64,000 nucleotides of DNA, taken from an uncultured Veillonellaceae bacterium. Its GTDB lineage: Bacteria; Bacillota; Negativicutes; Selenomonadales; Selenomonadaceae. The notes beneath the pieces were generated by a model that was given only the letters and a program-made list of their open reading frames with translations, was not told the DNA's origin and ran no database searches. Below are positions 8,255 through 16,640 of the stretch, piece by piece. Location of the stretch: positions 1 through 64,000 of the forward strand of contig CADCIX010000010.1 in the NCBI GenBank assembly GCA_902801565.1, given 5' to 3'. Every line of letters starts with the position of its first letter. Positions within the stretch are counted from its first letter, which is position 1. The translations under genes were made by a program, and so were the position numbers.

Positions 8255-8690
8255 ATGTGTAAATCCTACTTGAAACTTAGCAAAGAATGTCGATCTGTTT
8301 CTTATGATGGGATGACTGCTCATGCTGCAATTGTATTTACACGATACATATTTCTAGTGTCCCACCTCGTTCAGAAACATAAAAATAATTGTTCGAGATG
8401 TAGTCAGATGCTAGGAAGAGGAGGGCGGCGTAGCGGTGGCTACGCCAACTCTAGCGGTAGAACATCGTGAAAACATTGATCAGAGGAGCCTTGGAGAACT
8501 GTTTTATGTTACGATTGATGAATTGGAAGATCTACGCTATATGGATGCTTTGCGAATAATATTGAGCCTTCTTATTGATCAAGTAAAAGAACTTGCTCTT
8601 TTTGATGAAAAAAAGCTTTCCGCATTGCTCGATAAATTCATTGACGAATTGCCAATTTTATGGAGCGGATGTTTGAAACAGTGTGCATGA
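8255..8690 (+). pseudogene. IS4-type transposase C-terminal fragment, interrupted by a small insertion
   Basis: Frame 2 encodes CKSYLKLSKECRSVSYDGMT and AAIVFTRYIFL. The reading resumes in frame 3 as AVEHRENIDQRSLGELFYVT and continues to ILWSGCLKQCA. This matches the end of IS4-family transposases, where the two blocks are continuous (FTRYIFLA-EHREN). Removing the 93-bp insertion plus one copy of its 4-bp repeat restores the frame exactly. Most of the N-terminal and catalytic part is also lost. Not functional. Confidence 0.65.
8358..8450 (+). mobile_element. 93-bp miniature mobile element with CTAG direct repeats
   Basis: The element starts TGTCCCACCTCGTTCAG and ends GGCTACGCCAACT. It is bounded by CTAG at 8354-8357 and 8451-8454. 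Near its right end is a perfect 8-bp hairpin, GGCGTAGC/GCTACGCC around GGTG (8429-8448). It interrupts the transposase remnant, and its precise removal restores the frame. A related copy in opposite orientation lies at 9907-10029. It carries no gene, so it must have been moved in trans. It could be a MITE, or, because of the subterminal hairpin and tetranucleotide, a non-autonomous IS200/IS605-type element. Confidence 0.65.
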
Positions 8691-8784
8691 AGAAACATAT
8701 GAAAAGGTCTATGAGGATTTGTCCATCTTAGCTGGATGGCTGTTTTTGATGTGCGAAGTTTGAGTTACTACGATTGAGAAAATG

Positions 8785-8831
8785 AAAAAAGCGGGCATCG
8801 CGGAAGGTAATTTCCTACTACGATGCCCACG
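8785..8831 (-). terminator. Rho-independent terminator downstream of the Rpn remnant
   Basis: On the minus strand GTGGGCATCG pairs with CGATGCCCGC, with a smaller inner stem GGAAA/TTTCC, followed by TTTTTT. It lies 16 bp beyond the stop codon at 8848. Confidence 0.75.
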
Positions 8832-8847
8832 TTTTCTATACTCGACT

Positions 8848-9483
8848 TCAAATTAATGCCGCATATCTCCCACGATCTGCAACAGGGATTTCCAGCACAT
8901 CCATTGCTTGTTGTGCAGATAACTTCATGTTCTTCATTAAGTTACGAATAGAGCTTATACGTTCTGATTCCTTGCCCTTAATCTCGCCATCCATCCTCGC
9001 CCTCTCAGCGATGCCTTCTGCCAAGCTTCCCATTTCCGTCAACTCCTTTTCCATGTCCGGCGTAAGCACCAAACCGTATTCATCTTTTAGTTTCTTTGTC
9101 TTTTCCGCTGCTTTCATCTTGTCCAAAAAAATCAAGTGAAGCAAGCGGAGCAACCGATGCCGTGTTTTCTGTTTCCCAAGATAAACCATGATGGCAACCA
9201 TCAGGTCGTAGTTCTTCACATCCTCATGCCCATGTCCATGGAGAATCTTTTCCTTAATCTCGTATCGCCGGATGGAGTTCGAGCCGCCTCGCGGTGCATC
9301 CATCACCAGCCAGATGGTGTAGACCTTTTTGATGCTGTCGAAATCCTCGCCCGTGAATTCCACTTCCTTCTGGGAGGAAATCATCCGGCAGGCATAGTAG
9401 ATGCCACGGCGCACAAGGGATCTACACGCATCGGTACACTCTCCTTCTGCCTCTATTTTAAGCGATGCAACGGCTTTTTTCAA
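8848..9483 (-). pseudogene. C-terminal part of an Rpn/PD-(D/E)XK transposase-like nuclease
   Basis: 211 codons read MKKAVASLKIEAEGE, then GIYYACRMISSQKEVEFTGE, SIKKVYTIWLVMDAPRGG and YDLMVAIMVYLGKQ, and end with a helical tail (SSIRNLMKNMKLSAQQAMDV). This is the middle and end of the Rpn-like family common in Selenomonads and Lachnospiraceae, where the first block is the IINVEAQG motif of the nuclease core. The roughly 100 residues that normally precede it, with the first catalytic acid, are absent. The ATG is therefore probably not original. It could still be expressed as a short protein, but I consider it broken. Confidence 0.6.
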
Positions 9484-9805
9484 GAAGAATCATGGTGTCA
9501 TCATCATGTCCTGCCGAGATTCTCCTTGGATCGTCCAGTCTGGTAAATACAAGGGGAGAAGGCAATGTCATTAAGATAGGGCTTGCTCTCCTCCAGCCAT
9601 TCGAAAATCGAGGTATAAAGAACATGCATAACACATCAAGAAACGAAAAAATGGCATGGCAAACAGGTGGAACAGGTCCGTCTAGAAAGAACATATGATT
9701 CATTTGAGCCTACGCGCTACGGTAAAGGTTTGGCATGTTTGCAAGAGATAATCTACTTGAGATTTCATCGGAAGCAAATTCTGCATTACCATGGCAGCCG
9801 CATAG

Positions 9806-9854
9806 AAACAGGGATGTGCATTTGTCCAATATGGGCTTATGCACATCTCTGTTT
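9806..9854 (+). repeat. Imperfect 16-bp inverted repeat, terminator-like
   Basis: AAACAGGGATGTGCAT (9806-9821) and ATGCACATCTCTGTTT (9839-9854) pair at 15 of 16 positions around a 17-base loop and are followed by T residues. It may be an orphan terminator or the end of a lost element. Confidence 0.5.
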
Positions 9855-9906
9855 TTATGAACAATATTGTTCCCGCAGCAGAGCAATCACTCGGGTATAC
9901 CCCTCG

Positions 9907-10029
9907 TGTCCCGCCTCGTTCATATCCATAATAATTGCCCGATATGCAGTCATCTGCGTTGTCATCGTCAGTTGGCGTAGCCACCGCTACGCCGCCCTCC
10001 TTTTTTATGTTTCTGAACGAGGTGGGACA
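9907..10029 (-). mobile_element. Second copy of the miniature element, inverted and compound
   Basis: The ends TGTCCCGCCTCGTTCA (9907-9922) and TGAACGAGGTGGGACA (10014-10029) match at 15 of 16 positions as inverted repeats, and CTCG flanks both sides (9903-9906, 10030-10033). Read on the minus strand, 10029-9970 is a 60-bp version of the 8358-8450 copy, lacking its middle 33 bases. The remaining 9907-9969 resembles the left part of that copy again, so the unit looks like two copies joined head to head. Confidence 0.6.
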
Positions 10030-10121
10030 CTCGTTGTCATTGGGTGTTTCCAAAATAAAGGCAGGACTGGCAATGAAGAAAACTTTAGTCTTCACAAAAG
10101 AGACAAACTGCAACATTGTCC

Positions 10122-10150
10122 TTGACAAAAAGACAAAATAAGAATATAAT
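10122..10150 (+). promoter_or_regulatory. Consensus sigma-70 promoter of yraN-yifB
   Basis: TTGACA at 10122-10127 and TATAAT at 10145-10150 with a 17-bp spacer, a perfect match. Transcription should begin near 10157, which supports the yraN start at 10186 rather than 10168. Confidence 0.85.
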
Positions 10151-10185
10151 CCATTGATAGAGGACAAATGTTTCGAGGTAAGAGA

Positions 10186-10551
10186 ATGAATACAAAACTT
10201 TTGGGCGGGCAAGGCGAGGATGTTGCCGAGGATTTCCTGTGCTGCCGTGGATATCAGATTCTTGCGAGGAATTTTCGGGTGCGTGTGGGGGAACTGGATA
10301 TTGTGGCGAGAAAGGAGGATACCATCGTGTTTGTCGAGGTGAAAACCAGGCGGGGGAACCGCTGCGGTACACCGGGACAGTCCGTGACGTGGAAAAAGAA
10401 GAAAAAGATCATACAGACGGCCCGATGGTACTTGCGGCAGTATCATATGGAACAGATGCGTTGCCGTTTTGATGTCATTGAAGTGTATTCGCATGCCAGT
10501 GAGGCATGGGATGTGCGGCAGATCTGCGGTGCCTTTGAAGAGGATGCATGA
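10186..10551 (+). CDS. yraN: YraN family (UPF0102) endonuclease-like protein
   Basis: A 121-residue protein with the UPF0102 signature: GGQGEDVAEDFLCCRGYQIL at the N-terminus, then the nuclease-like core RVGELDIVARKEDTIVFVEVKTR. Here Glu, Asp and the E-x-K of VEVKTR correspond to the PD-(D/E)XK metal site, and a basic stretch follows. The family is related to Holliday-junction resolvases but its biological role is unproven. The ATG at 10186 has GAGGT at 10175-10179; an upstream ATG at 10168 would lie almost at the transcription start. yifB follows after 14 bp, a pairing common in bacteria. Confidence 0.85.
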   Translation: MNTKLLGGQGEDVAEDFLCCRGYQILARNFRVRVGELDIVARKEDTIVFVEVKTRRGNRCGTPGQSVTWKKKKKIIQTARWYLRQYHMEQMRCRFDVIEVYSHASEAWDVRQICGAFEEDA

Positions 10552-10565
10552 TAGGAGGGATTCCG

Positions 10566-12101
10566 GTGTTTGCCAAGGCATATGGGGCGACGACCTTGGG
10601 CGTGGATGGCATGCTCATTGATGTGGAGGTGGACTGTGCGAATGGCCTCCCAGCCTTTGATATTGTCGGACTGCCGGATGCTGCCGTCAAGGAATCCAAG
10701 GAACGGGTTCGCACTGCCATACGAAATTCCGGCATAAAACTGCGTCAGGAAAAATTGACCATCAACCTTGCCCCGGCAAATCTTCGCAAGGACAGTTCCG
10801 GACTGGATCTGCCGATTGCCGTGGGAATCTTGGCGGCCTATGGGCTTTTGCCCCCGGAGAGTCTGGAAAAGAGGCTCTTTGCCGCAGAGTTGTCCCTGGA
10901 GGGGGATTGCAGGGCAATCAAGGGAATCCTGCCCATGGCGGTCAAGGCCAGGGATCAGGGCTTTGAAGCATTTTTCACGGCGAGGGATAATGTCAACGAG
11001 GCTCTTCTGGTAGAGGGTATCAAAGTATATGCCTTGGACAATTTGGCGCAGCTTATGGATTTCCTTCTTGGCCGTGCGGAGCTGCCCTTGGCAGAAAAAG
11101 GGGAGTGCCCAACGGAGAAGGAGATCGGATTCTCCGATGATTTTGCCGACGTGCAGGGACAGTTCCTTGCAAAGCGAGCCTTGGAGATTGCTGCGGCAGG
11201 TGGGCATAATGCGCTCATGGTTGGGAGTCCCGGTGCAGGCAAGACCATGCTGGCGCGTCGAATGAGTTCCATTCTGCCGGAGCTTTCCAGGGAAGAGGCA
11301 CTGGAGGTGACGAAAATCTACAGCATCGCGGGCCTTTTGCCGCCAAATGGCGGCCTCATCACGAGACGGCCCTTTCGTAGCCCGCACCATACGACCTCCA
11401 TGACGGCGCTGATCGGGGGAGGGAGCATCCCGAGACCGGGAGAGGTTACATTGGCGCAGCATGGCGTTCTTTTTCTCGATGAGCTGCCGGAATTCAACAA
11501 GACGACCCTGGAGGTTCTGCGGCAGCCTTTGGAAGACCGCTCCGTAACAATCGCCAGGGTCAATGCAACCTTGAGCTTCCCTGCAAATTTCATTCTTCTT
11601 GCAGCGATGAACCCATGCCCCTGCGGATATTGGGGGGAGGAGGACGATTCCCATACCTGTGAGTGCACAATGAATGAAATCAAGCGATATACGAGAAAAA
11701 TTTCTGGCCCCTTATTGGATCGCATTGACATCCATATTCGTGTCCCGCGTGTGGAATACAAGGAGTTGAGTTCCACGCAGAAGGCAGAACCGTCTGTGAA
11801 GATACGGGAGCGCGTCACTGCGGCGAGACAGAAGCAGCTTGCGCGTCTGAAGGAATACGGCATGTTCTGCAACGCCCAGATGAACCATGCCATTCTTCGG
11901 GAGACTTGTCCGCTGGACAAGTCCGCGCAAAAGCTCCTGGAGCAGGCCTTTCGTGTTATGAGCCTCTCTGCCCGTTCCTATGACCGCATCATCAAGGTAG
12001 CCAGGACTGTGGCGGATTTGGGGAATTCCGAAAAGATACAGGATTCCCATATTGCCGAGGCAATTCAGCTTCGGAATGATGTGGGTCTGGATGTTAACTG
12101 A
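10566..12101 (+). CDS. yifB: YifB/ComM family AAA+ ATPase (Mg-chelatase-like)
   Basis: A 511-residue protein. Residues 1 to about 165 are the ChlI-like N-domain (YGATTLGVDGMLIDVEVDC; GLPDAAVKESKERVRTAI). The AAA+ core has Walker A GSPGAGKT at about 220-227 and Walker B GVLFLDELPEF near 300, and the C-terminal lid carries Zn-like cysteines (NPCPCGYWG, CECT). ComM relatives are helicases that promote branch migration during natural transformation; the role in this lineage is inferred. GTG at 10566 is chosen because AGGAGGG sits at 10553-10559; an ATG at 10548 overlapping the yraN stop lacks a binding site. Confidence 0.88.
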   Translation: MFAKAYGATTLGVDGMLIDVEVDCANGLPAFDIVGLPDAAVKESKERVRTAIRNSGIKLRQEKLTINLAPANLRKDSSGLDLPIAVGILAAYGLLPPESLEKRLFAAELSLEGDCRAIKGILPMAVKARDQGFEAFFTARDNVNEALLVEGIKVYALDNLAQLMDFLLGRAELPLAEKGECPTEKEIGFSDDFADVQGQFLAKRALEIAAAGGHNALMVGSPGAGKTMLARRMSSILPELSREEALEVTKIYSIAGLLPPNGGLITRRPFRSPHHTTSMTALIGGGSIPRPGEVTLAQHGVLFLDELPEFNKTTLEVLRQPLEDRSVTIARVNATLSFPANFILLAAMNPCPCGYWGEEDDSHTCECTMNEIKRYTRKISGPLLDRIDIHIRVPRVEYKELSSTQKAEPSVKIRERVTAARQKQLARLKEYGMFCNAQMNHAILRETCPLDKSAQKLLEQAFRVMSLSARSYDRIIKVARTVADLGNSEKIQDSHIAEAIQLRNDVGLDVN

Positions 12102-12138
12102 ATATCTTCGTGAATGGAAAATACGAGGAGAAGAAAGG

Positions 12139-14997
12139 ATGAAAAGAAATTATTATCGGGGATTGAAATGGAAAGGAAAAACCGTTCTTGTCCTGGCTGT
12201 GCTGCTGTGGACGGCAGACAGCGTGTGTGAGGGGGGAGCTACGTTTTGTATCGATGTGAGCCATCCGAATACATATTTGAGCAATTCTTACAATGGGCTG
12301 CCGGAGAATACGAACTTTTCCATCTCTGGGAAGACATTGAGTATTGTGGGTGGTTCTTGGGACGGGTGGTATCTTGAAGGTGGAAGCGCATTTAAAGAAG
12401 GAATCGATGTGGACGGGTACGTCCTGTTCCTTCGTGATGTGAAAGGAGTAGGACATGCTTATGGCGGCTATCCTATGGGTTACAAAGATGCCACGAGAAA
12501 TACTGTTGACATGTCAGAGCATAGCAGTGCGAATTTAGTCTGCGGCGGATATACACACGCTGGAAATGCTATGGGAAATATTGTCAACCTCAAAGACAGC
12601 AGTGCTGGAAATGTCTATGGCGGGTATACCGGCGGTGAAAAAGCCACGGGAAACGTTGTTAACATCAAGGACAGCAGTGCAAAAAATGTCTATGGCGGAC
12701 GTGCTGACTCTGGCAAAGTGGAGACAGGCAATAGGATCACACTGGACAATGCTGTGATTGACGGGCAACTCTGCGGTGCATATACGAATTCGAGTGACTG
12801 GAACGGAAATGTTTTGGTCCTTTCCGGTACCGGCAATAGTGCTGGGGAGGTGCAAAGATTTAAAACGATTCGGTTGTCGGATTCTTTGTCATGGGAAAAA
12901 GACGCGATTGTATTGAAGGCAGGGAGGTTTGCTAATTGGGACAAGGAACTTGACATATCAGGGGTGAATTTTTCGGCGGTGACTGTGCCTGGCAAAATGA
13001 TTTTGCTTTCGTCGGATACAGAGGATGATTTTGATGAACTTCATCTGAAAGACAAAAGTGGAACAACGCTGCTGAACATCGAGCATCCCGTTTGGAAATT
13101 TGCAACAGCCGAAACGCAGACGAGCACGAAAAACGGTGTGACACTCACCTATGGATTGACGCATATGGTTTCTCTTGATGAAGGAAGCCATTATAAAAAT
13201 GTTCTTTATAGGATTGCAGGCGGTGTGGATACTGTGTCCTTTGGAGAGATGGTTTGGAGTGGGGGCGGCACGGCGCGTACCGTAGATTCCGGATATGACT
13301 TCACAGATGCGTCCATTGACACATCAAATCTCAAGTTTGCAAATCCGGAAGCGGTGGCAAAGGGGAGGTTCATGACATTCCTTGCCGGTGCAGCCAACCT
13401 GCCTTCCGGATTGGGGGAAACGGGAATCTCATCGGCCTATACTTATGAACCGATATCCGGCGTTGCGATTCGGGGGCATGTCACGGGCGACATTGCCTCG
13501 GAAAAAGGAAAGATCATTTACACGGCAACGGCGAATCAGGCAGATCGAATTACCTTTGGAAGCATTCCATGGCTGGACAAGGAGGCTCTTCTTGTTCGTC
13601 CGGCCAATATTTCCTTTGCGGGAGCAGATGTGGATACGTCAAGCATTCACTTCAATAATGTCGATTCTCTTCGTGCCAACCAGTCCATGATACTGGTGAA
13701 GGATTTCGGGGATTCTGTTGGTACGGTGGAAGGTACGACGTATACGGTCGGTACGACGCTCACGGGGAAGGGACGGGCATCTCTTTCCGGCAATCATCTC
13801 ATCTACACGGTGGAGACAGGCACAAACTCAGAGGAACATCCCGAAACGCGGAGAAACCCATCTGTTCCAGGCCAGTCCGATGCAAAAATTACGGAGAATC
13901 CTCAAGAGGTTAAGATATCGAGTCCTTCTTCCGGCACCTCGGAATCGAAATCCAATCAAGAGACTGCAGATGGGAAATCTGATGAGGCTGCTGATGATGC
14001 AGGAACAGACAATCCAGCGACCGATTCGTCGGCACTTTTTACTGAAAATGATGCACCGATGGAGCAGGTTCCTATCGTCACGGCGCAGGAGCAGACACAT
14101 AACACGGTTATGGGCATGGAGGCAGATATGGCGGCCCTTGCTGTTGGAAATGATTTCATCGGAAAGGCTGCTGAGGGATTGGCAGACAGCGGAAATCGTG
14201 GGGCGGATGGCATTTCCGTTTTTGCTGCTATGGGAGGAGGTACATCCAGACGAGAAACGGGCAGTTATATCAAGATGAATACATGGGGTGCCATTGCGGC
14301 GGTTGGTACAAATCGTGAACTGTCGAATGGGGCTTTGGAATGGGGCGGTTTTGTCGAATATGGTGTTGGAAAATTCAGCCTTCATGGGAATACAAGCCAT
14401 GGAAGTGGTTCCTCGGATTATACAGGCGGAGGCCTGCTTGCCAAGTGGACGAATATCCATGATGTTTACTGGGAAGGAAGTTTCCGGATGGGAAGGATGC
14501 ACAGCAGTGCATCGGACGTTCTCCATGATGCCCTTGGGAATTCCTATGGATACGATGTGCATGCCAATTACTGCGGCAGCCATGTGGGCGTTGGGAAGAT
14601 TTATCGTTTTCATGGAGGCGAGAGCTTGGATATCTATGGAAAGTTCTTTTTGACAAGACAGCAGGGCGTTTCCTTTGATGCAGGAGGGCACTATGATCTC
14701 GATAGCGTGAGCAGCAAGGTCTTGCAGCTTGGTGTACGATATACAGCAGCGGGTCCGAAATGGAACTGGTATGGCGGCCTTGCCTATGCACATGAGTTTG
14801 ACGGTGAGGCATCCGGCACAGCAGACGGTGCAAGGATCCGCTCTGCCAGCATCAAGGGAGGAAGCCTTATGGCTGAACTCGGCCTTCGCATGGAACCCAC
14901 CGAGGCCTCCCCGTGGAAGATGGACCTCGGCCTTACGGGATATGCGGGAAAACATCGGGGCGTGAGTGGCAGTGCTGCGATTGAATATATGTTTTGA
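12139..14997 (+). CDS. Autotransporter outer-membrane beta-barrel protein
   Basis: A 952-residue protein. A signal peptide with a long polar N-region (KRNYYRGLKWKGKTVLVL) ends near residue 34. The passenger carries glycine-rich repeats (GNIVNLKDSSAGNVYGGY, GNVVNIKDSSAKNVYGGR) at about 105-215, consistent with a beta-helix, then a low-complexity Ser/Asp/Glu linker near 560-660. The last 270 residues are an autotransporter barrel (SYIKMNTWGAIAAVGTNREL; GGSLMAELGLRMEP) ending with the aromatic AIEYMF recognised by BAM. GAGGAG lies eight bases before the ATG. It follows yifB by 37 bp and a strong terminator closes the unit. The passenger's function cannot be read. Confidence 0.85.
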   Translation: MKRNYYRGLKWKGKTVLVLAVLLWTADSVCEGGATFCIDVSHPNTYLSNSYNGLPENTNFSISGKTLSIVGGSWDGWYLEGGSAFKEGIDVDGYVLFLRDVKGVGHAYGGYPMGYKDATRNTVDMSEHSSANLVCGGYTHAGNAMGNIVNLKDSSAGNVYGGYTGGEKATGNVVNIKDSSAKNVYGGRADSGKVETGNRITLDNAVIDGQLCGAYTNSSDWNGNVLVLSGTGNSAGEVQRFKTIRLSDSLSWEKDAIVLKAGRFANWDKELDISGVNFSAVTVPGKMILLSSDTEDDFDELHLKDKSGTTLLNIEHPVWKFATAETQTSTKNGVTLTYGLTHMVSLDEGSHYKNVLYRIAGGVDTVSFGEMVWSGGGTARTVDSGYDFTDASIDTSNLKFANPEAVAKGRFMTFLAGAANLPSGLGETGISSAYTYEPISGVAIRGHVTGDIASEKGKIIYTATANQADRITFGSIPWLDKEALLVRPANISFAGADVDTSSIHFNNVDSLRANQSMILVKDFGDSVGTVEGTTYTVGTTLTGKGRASLSGNHLIYTVETGTNSEEHPETRRNPSVPGQSDAKITENPQEVKISSPSSGTSESKSNQETADGKSDEAADDAGTDNPATDSSALFTENDAPMEQVPIVTAQEQTHNTVMGMEADMAALAVGNDFIGKAAEGLADSGNRGADGISVFAAMGGGTSRRETGSYIKMNTWGAIAAVGTNRELSNGALEWGGFVEYGVGKFSLHGNTSHGSGSSDYTGGGLLAKWTNIHDVYWEGSFRMGRMHSSASDVLHDALGNSYGYDVHANYCGSHVGVGKIYRFHGGESLDIYGKFFLTRQQGVSFDAGGHYDLDSVSSKVLQLGVRYTAAGPKWNWYGGLAYAHEFDGEASGTADGARIRSASIKGGSLMAELGLRMEPTEASPWKMDLGLTGYAGKHRGVSGSAAIEYMF

Positions 14998-14999
14998 AC

Positions 15000-15044
15000 A
15001 AGAAAACCGTGCAGACGTCGTAATAGCGTTTGCACGGTTTTCTT
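15000..15044 (+). terminator. Rho-independent terminator after the autotransporter gene
   Basis: AAGAAAACCGTGCA pairs perfectly with TGCACGGTTTTCTT over 14 bp. A-rich and T-rich arms suit both directions; the convergent ABC operon ends at 15081. Confidence 0.85.
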
Positions 15045-15080
15045 GGCACGGCATGGTGAAAGTCTGTAAACTGCCCCAAG

Positions 15081-15857
15081 TCAAATATAATACTCTGTGG
15101 CATCCTCCTGTTTCAGTGCAAAGGCGGAAAAAACCTTGTCACGTATATGGAGAAAGTCATGGCAGGTGCGGTCACGCTTGCCATGAAGGTCGACGGGGAT
15201 GATGGTTTTGATTCTGCCGGGGTTGGGCGTCATGACCGCGATGCGGTCTGCTAGCACCACGGCTTCGTCGATATCATGAGTGACGAAGATGATGGTTTTT
15301 TTCTCTTCCCGGCAGATGGCGGAAATCTCATCCTGGAGTTTCATGCGTGTGAGGGCATCCAGGGCGGCGAAGGGTTCATCCATAAAGAGAATGTCCGGGT
15401 TTACCGCCAAGGCTCTGGCAATGGCAACACGCTGCTGCATGCCGCCGGATAGTTCTGCCGGATGGCTCTGGGCAAATTTTTCCAGTCCCACCAATTTCAG
15501 GTAATGCATGGCGATTTCCTGGCGTTTGGCGGTGGGGATATCCTTGCCCTCAAGCCCCAGTTCCACATTCTTTTCCACGGTGCGCCAGGGAAGAAGACCA
15601 TAGTTCTGGAAGATGGTCACATACTTGAGATTGGGCTTTCCGACGGGCTTGCCGTCAATGGAAGCCTGGCCGGAACTGGCCTGCTCGAAACCTGCCAGGA
15701 TATTCAGCAAGGTGCTTTTGCCGCAGCCGGATGGTCCAAGAAGGCAGATGAATTCCCCCTGTTCTACCGTGAGGTTCACGTGGTCCAGTGCCGTGAATTC
15801 TTCGCCGCCGTTGCGACGGAATTGACGGGATACGTCCTTTACAGTGATGTAGCTCAT
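15081..15857 (-). CDS. NitT/TauT-type ABC transporter ATP-binding protein
   Basis: 258 residues with all ABC motifs: Walker [10 protein letters not shown] (about 41-49), the Q-loop in [15 protein letters not shown], signature LSGGMQQRVAIARAL, Walker B ILFMDEPFAALD and the switch His in FVTHDIDEAV. The LLPWRTVEKNV and NPGRIK features are typical of the SsuB/TauC/NrtD group that imports nitrate, sulfonates, taurine, pyrimidine precursors or similar anions. The ATG at 15857 overlaps the permease stop by 4 bp. It is the last gene of a four-gene operon led by a CO-dehydrogenase-like gene. The substrate is unknown. Confidence 0.9.
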   Translation of the reverse strand: MSYITVKDVSRQFRRNGGEEFTALDHVNLTVEQGEFICLLGPSGCGKSTLLNILAGFEQASSGQASIDGKPVGKPNLKYVTIFQNYGLLPWRTVEKNVELGLEGKDIPTAKRQEIAMHYLKLVGLEKFAQSHPAELSGGMQQRVAIARALAVNPDILFMDEPFAALDALTRMKLQDEISAICREEKKTIIFVTHDIDEAVVLADRIAVMTPNPGRIKTIIPVDLHGKRDRTCHDFLHIRDKVFSAFALKQEDATEYYI

Positions 15858-16621
15858 GATACTCCGCTCCTTTTCTTCAGTCCCCAAAGACGGTAAATGC
15901 GTCCCTCCAGCAGTCTCACGCCGCCGTCCAGCAGGAGCCCGAGCACACCGATGGTCAGGATGGCTGCCATGAGCCAGTCCGCCCGAAGATTGTTGCGGGC
16001 ATCGATGATGAGGAAGCCCAATCCCGACTGCGCCCCGGCCATTTCTCCGGCCACCAGGAACACCCAGGCGGTACCCAGGGCCAGATGCAGCCCCGTGGCG
16101 ATGCGGGGGAATACGGCGGGAAAGACAATCTTTCCAAGGATTTCCGGCTGACCTATGCCAAAGTTCCGGGCCACTTTCAGATATACCGGCTCCATCTCCT
16201 GTACTGCTGATACGGTGGCCAGAAGCACAGGAAAAAAGGCGGCAATGAAGATGATGACAAGAGCGGGCATTTCCCCAATGCCAAAGAACAGGACGATAAA
16301 GGGCAGCCATGCCACCGGAGAAACAGGACGCAGAACCTGTGCCAGGGGGTTGATATAATTCCAGAGGCTGCGGTACCAGCCAAGTACCAGACCCAGTGCC
16401 ATGGCCAGTACCACGGCACTGACATAACCAAGGAAAAACCTGCCCAGACTGGCACCAATGTCTGTTGCCAGGACTCCTTCTGAGAGAAGCTCTCCCAATC
16501 CTTTCAAGGTTCCCCAAGGGGAGGGGAACAGAGCCTCATTCCAGCCTCCTGCCAGAGCCAGGGATTGCCAGAGGATGGCAAGTACCAGCAGGGAGCCGCC
16601 AATATGTTTTATTTTTTCCAT
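15854..16621 (-). CDS. NitT/TauT-type ABC transporter permease
   Basis: 255 residues with six predicted membrane helices and the BPD_transp_1 EAA region (VYLKVARNFGIGQPEILGKIVFP), as in SsuC/TauC permeases. LAQVLRPVSPVAWLPFIVLFFGIGE is the family's conserved second-helix block. It starts 19 bp after the substrate-binding protein and overlaps the ATPase start. It would form the membrane channel of the same importer. Confidence 0.9.
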   Translation of the reverse strand: MEKIKHIGGSLLVLAILWQSLALAGGWNEALFPSPWGTLKGLGELLSEGVLATDIGASLGRFFLGYVSAVVLAMALGLVLGWYRSLWNYINPLAQVLRPVSPVAWLPFIVLFFGIGEMPALVIIFIAAFFPVLLATVSAVQEMEPVYLKVARNFGIGQPEILGKIVFPAVFPRIATGLHLALGTAWVFLVAGEMAGAQSGLGFLIIDARNNLRADWLMAAILTIGVLGLLLDGGVRLLEGRIYRLWGLKKRSGVS

Positions 16622-16640
16622 ATAGTCACCAACTTTCTAC

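Larger units (their letters stand above)
8069..8765 (+). mobile_element. Internally deleted IS4-type insertion sequence remnant
   Basis: ACTCAAACTTCGCA at 8069-8082 and its exact complement TGCGAAGTTTGAGT at 8752-8765 are 14-bp terminal inverted repeats. Inside lie a promoter-like TATAAT (8175-8180), a translation start region near 8218, and only the C-terminal part of a DDE transposase, itself interrupted. The catalytic core is deleted, so the element cannot move by itself. Its left end interrupts an Rpn fragment. I see no clear target-site duplication. The family call rests on the transposase tail. Confidence 0.65.
9484..10121. other. Gene-poor remnant region
   Basis: I find no intact gene. 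On the minus strand between about 9700 and 9560 an open stretch reads EWLEESKPYLNDIAFSPCIY and may be a fragment of an unknown protein; it stops before the Rpn remnant. The rest holds an imperfect 16-bp inverted repeat (9806-9854), a GGGTATACCC palindrome (9893-9902) and an inverted copy of the small mobile element (9907-10029). Longer open frames here look accidental. Confidence 0.5.

Noticed and set aside
8429-8448. Possible CRISPR repeat (hairpin GGCGTAGC/GCTACGCC seen twice in the window)
   Set aside because: There are only two copies 1.5 kb apart, without regular spacers or cas genes; it belongs to the small mobile element.
9667-10125. 152-codon open frame on the plus strand, and a longer one on the minus strand (10581-9700)
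   Set aside because: They run through the mobile element, inverted repeats and the yraN promoter, have no ribosome binding site and no recognisable composition; they are accidental.
15858-16517. Apparent fusion of the permease region to the ATPase (open frame 15081-16517 on the minus strand)
   Set aside because: The extension is an out-of-frame reading of the permease gene; the true ATPase start at 15857 overlaps the permease stop.
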